The position numbers were made by a program, and so were the translations under genes. 64,000 nucleotides of DNA from Streptomyces hokutonensis (GTDB lineage Bacteria; Actinomycetota; Actinomycetes; Streptomycetales; Streptomycetaceae), in contig NZ_BARG01000061.1 in NCBI RefSeq assembly GCF_000376565.1, forward strand, positions 112,834-176,833, written 5' to 3'. Numbering within the stretch: the first letter of the stretch is position 1; each line of letters begins with the position of its first letter. Below, in pieces: positions 1 to 8,304 of this stretch. The notes beneath the pieces are model-generated. The model had not been told where the DNA came from and ran no database searches. It saw nothing but the letters and a program-made list of their open reading frames with translations.

Positions 1-3000
1 CCGGGCTGAAGGCCAGGCTGTAGACGGCGTCCGTGTGACCGGCCAGGGGCGGCCCGAGCCGCACGGGGTGCGTGCGGCGGGTGAGATCCCACAGCCGGAT
101 ACGGCCGTCCCTGCCCGTGCTCGCGAGGGTCCGCCCGTCGGGACCGAACACGATCGAGTCCAGCTGCTCGGCACTCGCGCGCAGCGGCGCGCCCAGTGCG
201 GTCGGACGGTCGGGCCGGGTGATGTCCCACAGCCGCATCGTGCCGTTCCCGTTCGCGCAGACGAGCGTACGGCCGTCGGGGCTCACCGCGACACGCATCA
301 CCCACCCGCCGCCCAGGTCCAGGGGCGGGCCGAGGGCGCGGGGCCGGGCCGGATCGGTGACGTCCCACAGCGTGACGGTGTTGTCGGCGTTGGCACCGGC
401 CAGGGTCCGTCCGTCCGGAGTGAAGGCCATGTGCAGGAAGTTGTCGTGCCGGTTGTGCAGCGGTCCGCTCAGCGGCCTGGGCCGGGTGGGTGAGGTGACG
501 TCCCACAGGCGTACGTCGGGTCCGCCGGCCACGGCCAAGACGTGTCCGTAGGGGCTGAACGCGACGGCGTTGACGTACCCGGTGCCGCCGCGGACGGGCG
601 CGCCGAGCGGGCGCGGGTGGGACGGGTCGCGGATGTCCCACAGCCGGGCGGTGTTGTCCTCGGAACCCGTGGCGAGCAGCCGTCCGTCGGGGCTCACGGC
701 GAGCGAGTCGACGTAGCCGGTGTGCCCGGTGAGGATGGTGCGCGGCAGGGTCCACAGCCGGACCGTTCCGTCGCTGCCCGCGCTGGCCAGCGCGCCGCCC
801 CTCGGGTCGAAGGCCACCGCCAGCACATGCCCGGTGTGCCCCTTCAGGGCCTCGGTGAGGGGCCAGACGTCGTCCGGCCGTGTCATGTTGCGCAGCCTGA
901 TGTTGTTCTCGTCGCCGCCGTACGCCAACAGGTTCCCGGCCGGTGAGAAGGCCACCGCGTTGACGGCGTTGTTGCTCTCCAACTGTTCGAGCACAGTGGG
1001 GTGTTCGGGGTCGGACACGTTCCACAGGTGGGCCTTGTTGTCGCTGCCGCCGACGGCGAGTGTGCGGCCGTCGGGGCTGAAGGCGACCGCCAGGGCAATG
1101 CCGGGGACCCCGGACTGGAAGGAGATACCGCCCGGCAGCGGGCCGAGCGGGACCGGGTGCCGGGGGTCCGAGACCCGCCACAGCCGTACTGTCGCCTCGG
1201 TGCCGCCGGAGGCGAGCAGAGCGCCGTCGGGACTGAAGGCGAGCCCGTTCACCTGGCGCGCGATGCCGACCGCGGTGAACGGGGTGGCGAGGGATTCGGG
1301 ACGGTCGGGGACGGTGAGATCGAGGAGCCGGATGCGGCGGTCCTGCCCCGCGACCGCCAGGGTGTGTCCCTTCGGACTGAAGGCGAGGGCCCCGAGCGCC
1401 CCCGCGCCGACGTCGTACGGAACGCCGAGGCGGGCGGGACGACGAGGGTCGGCCATGTTCCACAGGCGCACTCTTCCGTCGTCGCCGGTGGCCGCGAGAA
1501 TCCGCCCGTCCGGGCTGAAGGACAGCACCCGCACCGGACCGCCCGAACCACGCAACGGGGCGCCCAGGGAAGCCGGTTGACCCGCGCGCGCCGTACTCCA
1601 CAGGCGGATCGTGCGGTCGTCCCCGGCGCTCGCCAGCACCCGTCCGTCGGGGCTGAAGGCCACGGTGTCCACCCGGTCCGTGTGACCCGGTAACACCGTG
1701 GACAGCGCCAGGTTCTGCGCGCTGATCAACCGCGTCGCCGTCCCCGCCGCCGGTGCCATCCGCTGTGCCACCAGATCCAGCTGCGCCGCCAACGACGGGT
1801 CCCCGAGCCGGACTTGGTCCGCCTCGGCCCTGATCTCGCCGAGGATCGCCGTGTTCCGCTCGTGCCGTGCCGTACCGCGCTGCTGGAACGCGACGACGGC
1901 GGAGGCCGAGGCGAGCAGCGCCAGCGCCGCCAGGACGACGACGACCCCGCGGCGGATCCGCCGGGCGCGCAGCCGCAGTCGGGCGGAGGCGGCGAGGAAC
2001 GCGGCGGTGGTCGCGTCGAGTCGGTCCGTGCCGTGCCGCTCGGTCCAGGCACGGGCCGTCGCCAGCCGGCCGCCCCGGTAGAGCAACTCCGGGTCCCGGT
2101 CGGCCTGTTGCCAGGCCGAGGCCGCCTCCTCGAACTGCTGCCGGACCACGTACTCGGCGCGATGCGCCTCGATCCACTGCCGCAGCCGGGGCCACGCCCG
2201 CAGCAGGGCCTCGTGGGTGATGGCGACCCGGTCCTGCTCCCGGGTCAGCAGGCGCCCCCGGGTGAACGCCTCGATCACGTCGGCGGTGCCGTCCGTATCC
2301 GCGTCGGCGCCGAGCAACTCCGCGTAGACGGCCGGGCGTCGGGTGTCGCCGCTGTCGTCGCCGAACCTGACCAGGCGCAGGAACATCGTCCGCGCCGTGC
2401 GCTGGGCGGCAGGGTCGAGCGCGTCGAAGAGGCGGTCGGCGGCGGTGGTCACGCTGTGCGCGATGCCGCCGGTGGCCCGGTAGCCGTCCACGGTCAGGAC
2501 ATGCCCGGCCCGCCGCAGCCAGGTGGCCCGCAGGGCGTGCGCCAGCAGCGGCAGCCGCCCGATCTCGTAGGCGCCCGCCTCCTCGCCCGCCACCCGCTCG
2601 CCGGGCGCGGACGCGCCGAGATCGCTCAACAGGAGCTCGACCAGGCCCGGTTCGACGTCGAGGCCGACCGCGCGGGCCGGAAACAGGATCGCCTCCCGGA
2701 CTCCTTCCGGGGACAGCGGTCCGACGAGCACCTGGTTGCGCTCGACGGCGTCCAGCAGCCGGGGATACGCGGCACAGGGCGTGTAGAAGTCCGAGCGCAG
2801 CCCGAAGACCACCAGTCCTGCGGGCGGTTCGCCGTGCGGGCCCGGCTCGGCGAGGTCCAGGACGGTGTCCAGGAACTCCCGGCGCTCCTGCTCGTCGGCG
2901 CAGAGCGTGAACAGCTCCTCCAGCTGGTCGACGACAAGTACCGTGCGCCGTCCGCCGGTTGTGCCGTCGGCCGCCTCCGGCAGACACGCGGCCAGGGCCG

Positions 3001-3553
3001 CCATCGGGTGGGCGGTCGGGGTCAGCCACCGGCAGGCCCACCGCGCCGAACCCGGCAGCGCGCCCCGGGCGATCTCCGGCAGCAGCCCTGCCCGCAGCAG
3101 CGAGGACTTCCCGGCCCCCGACGGGGCGACGACGACCAGCGCCCCGCCCTGCGTGAGACAACTGTCCAGCCGTACCAGGAGTTTGGCGACCAGCGCGTCC
3201 CGCCCGAAGAACCACCGGGCCTGCTCGGCGCCGAACGCGGCGAGCCCGGGATACGGGCACTCCTGCGACTCGTCGGAGGTGTGCACCCGGCGGGCGGTGC
3301 GCACCCCGTCCTCGTAGTGCAGATGGAGATCCCGCTCCGAGGCGTACAGGTCCCGGCGCGCCTGGTAGATCCGGGCCCGGCCGGAGGCGTTGGCGCGCAG
3401 GGGGGCGTCCTTCTCGTCCGGGTCGGAGGCGTTGGCGCGCGGGGGGACGTCCTTCTCGTTCGGGTCGGAGGCGTCGGCGCGCAGGCGGACGTCCTCCTCG
3501 TCGGCGCGGTGGCCGTCGAACCCGCCCGGGCGGTGGCCGTCGAGCGTGCTCAC
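1..3553 (-). CDS. STAND-type NTPase with WD40 propellers (3' end cut by window edge)
   Basis: Predicted signalling NTPase of the nSTAND1 kind, a class used as switches in bacterial signalling and conflict systems. In order: a threefold 14-residue repeat at residues 18-59; a motif reading IYQARRD at 62-68; a P-loop (PSGAGKSS) near 140 and a Walker B-like LVVDQLEELF about 60 residues later; one hydrophobic helix at about 534-556; and from about 620 twelve WD40 units plus the start of a thirteenth, many ending RLWD and followed by a P-x-RP linker. Two seven-bladed propellers would need fourteen units, so little is probably missing. The GTG start overlaps the preceding gene's stop (GTGA), implying translational coupling. 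The ligand and output are unknown. Confidence 0.85.
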   Translation of the reverse strand, partial: MSTLDGHRPGGFDGHRADEEDVRLRADASDPNEKDVPPRANASDPDEKDAPLRANASGRARIYQARRDLYASERDLHLHYEDGVRTARRVHTSDESQECPYPGLAAFGAEQARWFFGRDALVAKLLVRLDSCLTQGGALVVVAPSGAGKSSLLRAGLLPEIARGALPGSARWACRWLTPTAHPMAALAACLPEAADGTTGGRRTVLVVDQLEELFTLCADEQERREFLDTVLDLAEPGPHGEPPAGLVVFGLRSDFYTPCAAYPRLLDAVERNQVLVGPLSPEGVREAILFPARAVGLDVEPGLVELLLSDLGASAPGERVAGEEAGAYEIGRLPLLAHALRATWLRRAGHVLTVDGYRATGGIAHSVTTAADRLFDALDPAAQRTARTMFLRLVRFGDDSGDTRRPAVYAELLGADADTDGTADVIEAFTRGRLLTREQDRVAITHEALLRAWPRLRQWIEAHRAEYVVRQQFEEAASAWQQADRDPELLYRGGRLATARAWTERHGTDRLDATTAAFLAASARLRLRARRIRRGVVVVLAALALLASASAVVAFQQRGTARHERNTAILGEIRAEADQVRLGDPSLAAQLDLVAQRMAPAAGTATRLISAQNLALSTVLPGHTDRVDTVAFSPDGRVLASAGDDRTIRLWSTARAGQPASLGAPLRGSGGPVRVLSFSPDGRILAATGDDGRVRLWNMADPRRPARLGVPYDVGAGALGALAFSPKGHTLAVAGQDRRIRLLDLTVPDRPESLATPFTAVGIARQVNGLAFSPDGALLASGGTEATVRLWRVSDPRHPVPLGPLPGGISFQSGVPGIALAVAFSPDGRTLAVGGSDNKAHLWNVSDPEHPTVLEQLESNNAVNAVAFSPAGNLLAYGGDENNIRLRNMTRPDDVWPLTEALKGHTGHVLAVAFDPRGGALASAGSDGTVRLWTLPRTILTGHTGYVDSLAVSPDGRLLATGSEDNTARLWDIRDPSHPRPLGAPVRGGTGYVNAVAFSPYGHVLAVAGGPDVRLWDVTSPTRPRPLSGPLHNRHDNFLHMAFTPDGRTLAGANADNTVTLWDVTDPARPRALGPPLDLGGGWVMRVAVSPDGRTLVCANGNGTMRLWDITRPDRPTALGAPLRASAEQLDSIVFGPDGRTLASTGRDGRIRLWDLTRRTHPVRLGPPLAGHTDAVYSLAFSP
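3377..3502 (-). repeat. Three 42-bp tandem repeats in the STAND gene
   Basis: Three in-frame 42-bp units encode 14-residue repeats of the form (D/N)E(K/E)D-(V/A)-x-x-RA(N/D)AS-x-x. The last unit runs straight into the IYQARRD motif. They probably form a flexible charged linker ahead of the NTPase domain and could vary in number between strains. Confidence 0.85.
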
Positions 3554-3981
3554 GACTCGACGATCTTCTGGTCGCGGCCGGCCTGGTACACCCGCCCGTG
3601 CCCGGAGGCCTCGGCCCTCAACTCCTGAGGCGCGGGAGGGGTGTTCGCCCGGTCGGCCAGGGTCAGGGCCAGCAGCGGGGCTATCTCCTCGTCGAGCAGG
3701 CGGCGCAGCCCCTCCGCCAGGACCCGGTCCTCCCGCAGCAGCGCGGCCAGCCGGAGCTGCCAGTCCGCGACCACGAGCGCCTCCCCGCGCTCGTCCCGCG
3801 CCCCGCGCGCCGTGAGCACCCGCTCGCGCGACTGTGTGAACGCCGTGTCCACCAGCTCCGCCGCTTCCGGCCTGCTCCGGCGGCACCAGGCGACCACGGC
3901 CGTCCGGACCTGCTGCCAGGCATCCGTGGCCATGGCCCCCACCAGGGCCGTGGCTGTGGTCGATGTGATCGGATCCATCAT
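3550..3981 (-). CDS. Small helical protein upstream of and coupled to the STAND NTPase
   Basis: A 143-residue protein of unknown function. Residues 1-30 are rich in Thr and Ala and mildly hydrophobic; the middle is charged and helical with many Arg, Glu and Leu. The last 20 residues carry a motif (LRAEASGHGR then VYQAGRDQ) that matches the linker of the downstream STAND protein. The ATG at 3981 follows a strong GGGGGAATC ribosome site, and a second in-frame ATG comes next. The stop overlaps the STAND start. It may be a partner or adaptor of the effector-associated-domain kind; that is inference from position and the shared motif, not from a recognised domain. Confidence 0.7.
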   Translation of the reverse strand: MMDPITSTTATALVGAMATDAWQQVRTAVVAWCRRSRPEAAELVDTAFTQSRERVLTARGARDERGEALVVADWQLRLAALLREDRVLAEGLRRLLDEEIAPLLALTLADRANTPPAPQELRAEASGHGRVYQAGRDQKIVES

Positions 3982-4130
3982 GATTCCCCCACTTTTCGTG
4001 CGATGGACCCCCTACTGTCGGGCCGACCGGGACCACGCCCGTAGGAACCGAACAATTTCGAGCGGGCGCACCGGGGTGAGAGCGGCGCGGACCAGCGCAT
4101 CCTGTTGCCGTCCGCGCGCCGCGCACGCCC

Positions 4131-5312
4131 TCAAGTGCGCGCTGGTTCCGGGGTGTTGGCGGGCACGCGCGGCTGCGGTACGGGCCGTGTCGTCAGGGCC
4201 GCGACCACCGTCGCCAACAGGGCGAGTCCCGCCCCCGCCAGCAGGAACCAGCGGTCGCCGAACAGGCTCAGCGCCAGGCTGCCGGTGCCGCCGGCCGCCG
4301 CCATGCCCAGGTAGAGGGCGCTGCTGTTGAGGGAGATCAGCACGGGTGCGTTGGCGGGGTCGAGCGAGGTGACGCGGGTGATCTGGCCGACCATGATGGC
4401 CCAGCCGAACACCGGGGTGAGCGCGGCGGCGACGAGCGCGGTCGGCATGGTGCGCAGCGTCCACGGAGCGGCGGCCGCCACTGCCACGTAGGCCGTGCTC
4501 GCGGACAGGATCACCACCCGGGGTCCCCACCGGTCGATCAGCCGCCCGCCCAGCGACGAGCCCGCGACCGCCGCGCAGCCGGACACCAGGAGCAGCAGGG
4601 TCAGCCGGTCCTGGGAGCCGTGGGTCGCGTGCCGGGTGGCCACCGTGTAGTAGATGAACGTCGTCTGGAAGGACAGGAAGACCAGGAAGGTGGTGCCGGC
4701 CGCGCCCAGCACCCGCCGGTCGGCGAGTGGTGCGAACCGCGCGCGCAGGCTCAACGCGGCCGCCGGCTGCGGGAGTTCGGGCAGGAGCAGGGCCAGTCCG
4801 GCGAACGCGGCCACTCCGAGCCCGGTCACCAGCCACATCGTGAGCCGCCAGTCCGTACGGCCGATCCAGGTGCCCAGCGGCACCCCGAGCGCGGTCGCGA
4901 CGGTCAGCCCGCCCATCACCACCGCGATCGCCCGCCCGCGCCGCTCGGCCGGCACCAGGGTCGTCCCCGCGGCGTTCGCGGTGGGGGTGTAGAGCGCGGC
5001 TCCCGCGGCGGCCAGCACGCGGGTGGCGAGCAGGGCGTCGTACGAAGGGGCCAGCGCCGTGAGGGCGTTGGCGGCGCTGAAGACGGCGAGCGCCGTGAGC
5101 AGGGCGCGGCGGCGGGGCCAGCGGGCGGTGACGGTGGCCAGGACCGGGGCGAGGACGCCGTAGGAGAGGGCGAAGACGGTGACCATCTGTCCGGCTACCG
5201 AGATGGAGACGTCCATATCGCGGGCGACGAGCGGCAGGATGCCGGCCGTCACCATGCCGTCGGTTCCCACGGCGAAGGTGCCGAGGGCGAGCAGGAGCAG
5301 GCGTAGGCGCAC
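4131..5312 (-). CDS. MFS drug-efflux transporter (DHA1 type)
   Basis: Twelve-helix proton-driven exporter, 393 residues from the GTG at 5312, resembling AraJ/Cmx-type drug pumps. Helix 1 has the usual GTFAVGTDGMV sequence and there are repeated Gly/Ala-rich helices with an RRGRAIAV loop. A longer reading from a TTG at 5366 would start inside the operator palindrome, whereas the GTG has GGGGGA just before it, so I chose the GTG. It diverges from the arsR-type gene at 5418, which is probably its repressor. The substrate cannot be told from sequence. Confidence 0.85.
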   Translation of the reverse strand: MRLRLLLLALGTFAVGTDGMVTAGILPLVARDMDVSISVAGQMVTVFALSYGVLAPVLATVTARWPRRRALLTALAVFSAANALTALAPSYDALLATRVLAAAGAALYTPTANAAGTTLVPAERRGRAIAVVMGGLTVATALGVPLGTWIGRTDWRLTMWLVTGLGVAAFAGLALLLPELPQPAAALSLRARFAPLADRRVLGAAGTTFLVFLSFQTTFIYYTVATRHATHGSQDRLTLLLLVSGCAAVAGSSLGGRLIDRWGPRVVILSASTAYVAVAAAAPWTLRTMPTALVAAALTPVFGWAIMVGQITRVTSLDPANAPVLISLNSSALYLGMAAAGGTGSLALSLFGDRWFLLAGAGLALLATVVAALTTRPVPQPRVPANTPEPART

Positions 5313-5350
5313 GGGTCCCCCAGGTGCGTCCGGCGCAGGACTGCGCAACG

Positions 5351-5396
5351 GTTTGACGTTGGTCAAACAATAGAGACTGTTGGATGATTGTCAAAC
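5351..5396. promoter_or_regulatory. Operator between the MFS gene and the ArsR gene
   Basis: Positions 5351-5368 form a perfect inverted repeat, GTTTGAC-GTTG-GTCAAAC, with 7-bp arms. A further GTCAAAC half-site lies at 5390-5396. It sits in the only promoter space between two divergent genes, as expected for an ArsR-family dimer site controlling both. Confidence 0.7.
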
Positions 5397-5417
5397 GGTA
5401 CGGAGAGGGGTGCGCCC

Positions 5418-5747
5418 GTGAGCGAGGCGGAGAACGAGTGGCTGCCGCAGCCGGACGTCGAGGACATCGAGCTGGTCAAGGTGTTGCAGGCGCTGGCCGA
5501 CCCGGTGCGGCTGTCGCTGCTGAAGGTGTACGCGACGGGGGAGCGGTTCAGCTGCGCGCCCGACGCGCTCGGCATCGCCCATCTGCACAAGTCGACCGTC
5601 TCGCACCACATGAAGATCATGCGTGAGGCCGGGCTCACCTCGACCCGGGCCGTCGGCCGCAACCGCTATGTGCAGCTGCGGCGGGACGACCTGGACGCGA
5701 GGTTCCCCGGCCTCCTGGACTCCCTGCTGAAGTCCTTGCCCGACTAG
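5418..5747 (+). CDS. ArsR/SmtB-family transcriptional repressor
   Basis: A 109-residue winged-helix regulator. The core has LQALADPVRLSLLKV (helix 1-2 region), then HLHKSTVSHHMKIMREAGL, the classic ArsR recognition helix, and a wing with VGRNRYVQL. No metal-binding cysteine pair like ELCVCDL is present; the single Cys is in FSCAPDAL, so the inducer is probably not arsenite or zinc bound in the usual way. The GTG at 5418 is preceded by GGAGAGGGG. Its stop codon shares a palindromic CTAG with the stop of the convergent helicase gene. Confidence 0.9.
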   Translation: MSEAENEWLPQPDVEDIELVKVLQALADPVRLSLLKVYATGERFSCAPDALGIAHLHKSTVSHHMKIMREAGLTSTRAVGRNRYVQLRRDDLDARFPGLLDSLLKSLPD

Positions 5748-7807
5748 GCGAGTTGGGCAGGTAGTGGTGCCGTGTGCGTCACGATCAGGCCCGAGACCGC
5801 TCGGGTCAGGGCTACGTACAGGCGGCGCAGGCCGGTGCGTTCGTCCGGTTCGCCGTCGACCACCGCCCGCGGCTCGTCGAGGACCACGTAGTCGTACTCC
5901 AGACCCTTCGCGAGCGAGGCCGGGACCAGGGTCAGACGCGTGTCCACGGTCGTCTCCTCACCCGGGTCGATGTAGCCGATGCCCGCCGCCGTCAGGGCCG
6001 CCGCCAACTCGGGGACACGGGCGTCCGCCGCGATCAGGCCTGTCGAACCCTCGTTGCGCAGCAACTCCTCGCAGGCGGCGACCACTTCGGCCGTCCCTGC
6101 GGTCTCCCGGAGGTCGAAGAAGCCCGGGTTCTCACGGACCGAGGCGACCGGGGTCAGGCCCGGCGCGATGTGGGGGAGAAGGCGGGAGGCGTAGGTGATG
6201 ACGTCCGTCGGTACGCGGAAACCGGCCGTCAACTCCTCGATCACACCGTCCGACTTGCCGAGATGGGCCAGCGCCTCGTCCCAACTCCGCGTCGCCCAGG
6301 GCGTGGTGCCCTGCGCCAGGTCGCCGAGGACGGTCGCGGAACCGGTGGTGCAGCGGCGGCCCACCGCGCGGTACTGCATGGGGGAGAGGTCCTGCGCCTC
6401 GTCGAGCACCACATGCCCGAGCGAGTGCGTCCGCTGGACGATGTCGGTCGCCTCGTCGATCAACACGGCGTCCGCGGCGGCCCACTTGGCGGCCTTCACG
6501 CTTCGTACGGGCTTCGCCCAGAGGATCGTCTTCTGCTCGTCCTCGTCGAGGATCCCGTCCGCGTGGACGGCGAGGAACTCCGCGTCCGAGAGCAGTCGCA
6601 GCACCAGCTTCTCCGGCTCGACCGGCGGCCACACCGCCTTCACGGTCGCCTTCACCGCCGCGTTGCGCGCGACCGCGTCCTGCACCCGGTCGTCCGGCGC
6701 CTCCCCCGACCGCTCCATCTGCACCAGCACGGCGTGCGCGATGCGCTGGGGGAGGGCCTCGCGGGCGGCGCCGTAGCGGATGTCGCGGTCGAGCAACTCC
6801 CGCACGATGGCTTCGAGTTCGTACGCCGGGACCCGCCAGCGGCGCGAGCCGCGCACCACCATCACCGGCTCGGTCGGGATGCTCACATGCGAGTAGACGG
6901 CCCTGCGCAGCACCTCCGCCATCCTCGCGTCGCCCTTGATGACGGCGGCCGGGGCCTCGTCCGTGCCGCGCACCTCGACATGGGCGACCAGGTCGTCGAC
7001 CGTGCCCTGGCGGACCGTCAACTCGCCGAGCGCGGGCAGGACTTGCTCGATGTAGTGGAGGAAGGACTTGTTCGGCCCGATGACGAGGGTGCCGGTGCGG
7101 GCGAGCCGCTCGCGGTGGGCGTAGAGCAGATAGGCGACCCGGTGCAGGCCGACGGCGGTCTTCCCGGTACCCGGCCCTCCTTGCACGCACACCGTTCCGC
7201 CCAGCCCGCTGCGTACGATCTCGTCCTGCTCGGGCTGGATGGTGGCGACGATGTCGCGCATCGGGCCGACGCGGGGCCGTTCGATCTCCTGCTGGAGCAG
7301 CTTGCTGGTGGCGGCGGCCTCGGCCGGGTCCATGAGGTGCTCGTCCTCGTACGCCGTGAGCTCGCCGCCCGTGTAGCCGAAGCGGCGGCGCAGCGAGATG
7401 TCCTGCGGGTCCTTCTTCGACGCCCGGTAGAACGGCTGCGAGACCGGCGCCCGCCAGTCGATCACCATCGGGTCGCCGTCGCCGTCGTGCACATGCCGGC
7501 GCCCGATGTAGAACTGCTCGCCCTCCGCGCCCTCCGCCTGCTCGGCGCCGGGCGCGTGCAGGTAGTTGAGGCGGCCGAAGAACAGCGGGGTGTCGCTCAG
7601 GTCGGCCAGCGCCTTGATGCGCTCGTCGATCTGGCGGGCCAGGACCTCGGCGTTGACCCAGTTCGCCGTGACGTCCTTGATGTCGAGGGACTCGACGTCC
7701 TCGCGCATGGCGCGCAGCGCGGAACGGGAGGAGGAGAGGTGGGTGCGTTCGCGGGCGAGGGGGTCGTCGAGGGGATCGCCGAGGGGGTCGGCGGCGGGCG
7801 TGGACAA
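5744..7807 (-). CDS. HelD/HelR-like RNA polymerase recycling ATPase
   Basis: Superfamily 1 (UvrD-like) motor of 687 residues. The N-terminal 70 residues form a helical arm (DERIKALADLSDTPLFFGRL) typical of HelD-type proteins that pull stalled RNA polymerase off DNA. Walker A is GGPGTGKTAVGLHR near residue 211, Walker B VVLDEAQDLSPMQYR, and the C-terminal motif VI region reads YVALTRAVSGLIV. In actinomycetes the HelR branch protects RNA polymerase from rifamycins; HelD and HelR cannot be separated with certainty here. The TTG start is supported by GGAGG seven bases upstream. It is convergent with the arsR-type gene. Confidence 0.88.
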   Translation of the reverse strand: MSTPAADPLGDPLDDPLARERTHLSSSRSALRAMREDVESLDIKDVTANWVNAEVLARQIDERIKALADLSDTPLFFGRLNYLHAPGAEQAEGAEGEQFYIGRRHVHDGDGDPMVIDWRAPVSQPFYRASKKDPQDISLRRRFGYTGGELTAYEDEHLMDPAEAAATSKLLQQEIERPRVGPMRDIVATIQPEQDEIVRSGLGGTVCVQGGPGTGKTAVGLHRVAYLLYAHRERLARTGTLVIGPNKSFLHYIEQVLPALGELTVRQGTVDDLVAHVEVRGTDEAPAAVIKGDARMAEVLRRAVYSHVSIPTEPVMVVRGSRRWRVPAYELEAIVRELLDRDIRYGAAREALPQRIAHAVLVQMERSGEAPDDRVQDAVARNAAVKATVKAVWPPVEPEKLVLRLLSDAEFLAVHADGILDEDEQKTILWAKPVRSVKAAKWAAADAVLIDEATDIVQRTHSLGHVVLDEAQDLSPMQYRAVGRRCTTGSATVLGDLAQGTTPWATRSWDEALAHLGKSDGVIEELTAGFRVPTDVITYASRLLPHIAPGLTPVASVRENPGFFDLRETAGTAEVVAACEELLRNEGSTGLIAADARVPELAAALTAAGIGYIDPGEETTVDTRLTLVPASLAKGLEYDYVVLDEPRAVVDGEPDERTGLRRLYVALTRAVSGLIVTHTAPLPAQLA

Positions 7808-8087
7808 GGGGGTGCCTCCGGAGGACCTGCTGGTGCGGCTGCTGGGTGCGTGCTGGGTGGATGCCGGCCGGTTTCCGTCCGGGCGGCGGCACTCCCTGCG
7901 GGGAGGCGGGCAAGAGCGGAGAGTTTAGTGACGCGGGCCCGGCGAGGGCCAATCGTTTTTCGTCCCCAAGGGGACGACCCCTCCACCCGACGGGGGAACG
8001 GGTCAGCCCGGAGTCGTACGCGGGCGGCTCGCAGGTTGGCTCTCTGGACCGATGCCGGCCTTATGTCCCAAGACGCACCATGGATTC
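7808..8087. other. 280-bp divergent intergenic region with a 16-bp palindrome
   Basis: The promoter region between the leftward motor gene and the rightward 60-residue gene. At 7961-7976 lies CGTCCCC-AA-GGGGACG, a perfect inverted repeat preceded by five T. It lacks a T-run on the proper side to be a terminator for either gene and is more likely a protein site or attenuator. No copy of the rifamycin-associated element as I remember it was found. Confidence 0.4.
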
Positions 8088-8270
8088 ATGAGCGCAGCAA
8101 CCATCCACCCGGTCCCCGTCCGCCCGTCCGGCGCCACCCCGGCCACCGGCGGCAGCCACCCCCATCGCCTCGGCAATGCCCTCCGCGCCATAAAAGTGTT
8201 CGCGGGCGCCGCGTTCAGCGTGGTCGTCCTCGGAGAGTACGGCGAGGAAGCGGGCATACGCCGTAAGTGA
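8088..8270 (+). CDS. Small conserved actinomycete protein (60 aa)
   Basis: A 60-residue protein of unknown role. The first 25 residues are Pro/Thr/Gly rich and probably disordered. They are followed by a basic helix (HRLGNALRAIKVF) and a hydrophobic stretch AGAAFSVVVLGEYGEEAG. The amphipathic-plus-hydrophobic layout suggests a peripheral membrane or partner-binding peptide. I recall similar short proteins in other Streptomyces but cannot name a family. ATG chosen at 8088; an upstream ATG at 8052 would add a poor-quality extension. No clear ribosome site, so it may be leaderless. The stop lies inside a strong terminator hairpin. Confidence 0.6.
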   Translation: MSAATIHPVPVRPSGATPATGGSHPHRLGNALRAIKVFAGAAFSVVVLGEYGEEAGIRRK

Positions 8271-8289
8271 CCGCAGGGGTCACTTACGG
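8261..8289. terminator. Bidirectional terminator hairpin
   Basis: Perfect 12-bp stem CCGTAAGTGACC / GGTCACTTACGG with a 5-base loop, between the rightward 60-residue gene, whose stop codon it contains, and the leftward XPB gene. Confidence 0.75.
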
Positions 8290-8304
8290 CTGCGTTCCCC
8301 GGGC

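Noticed and set aside
1814..3628. 604-codon plus-strand frame opposite the STAND gene
   Set aside because: Antisense shadow; the minus strand encodes a continuous STAND/WD40 protein.
7808..8087. Rifamycin-associated element upstream of the HelD/HelR-like gene
   Set aside because: No inverted repeat resembling the element as I remember it; only the CGTCCCC palindrome is present.
5774..8266. 830-codon plus-strand frame opposite the HelD/HelR-like gene
   Set aside because: Antisense shadow created by high GC; no domain or ribosome site, and the opposite strand encodes an evident ATPase.
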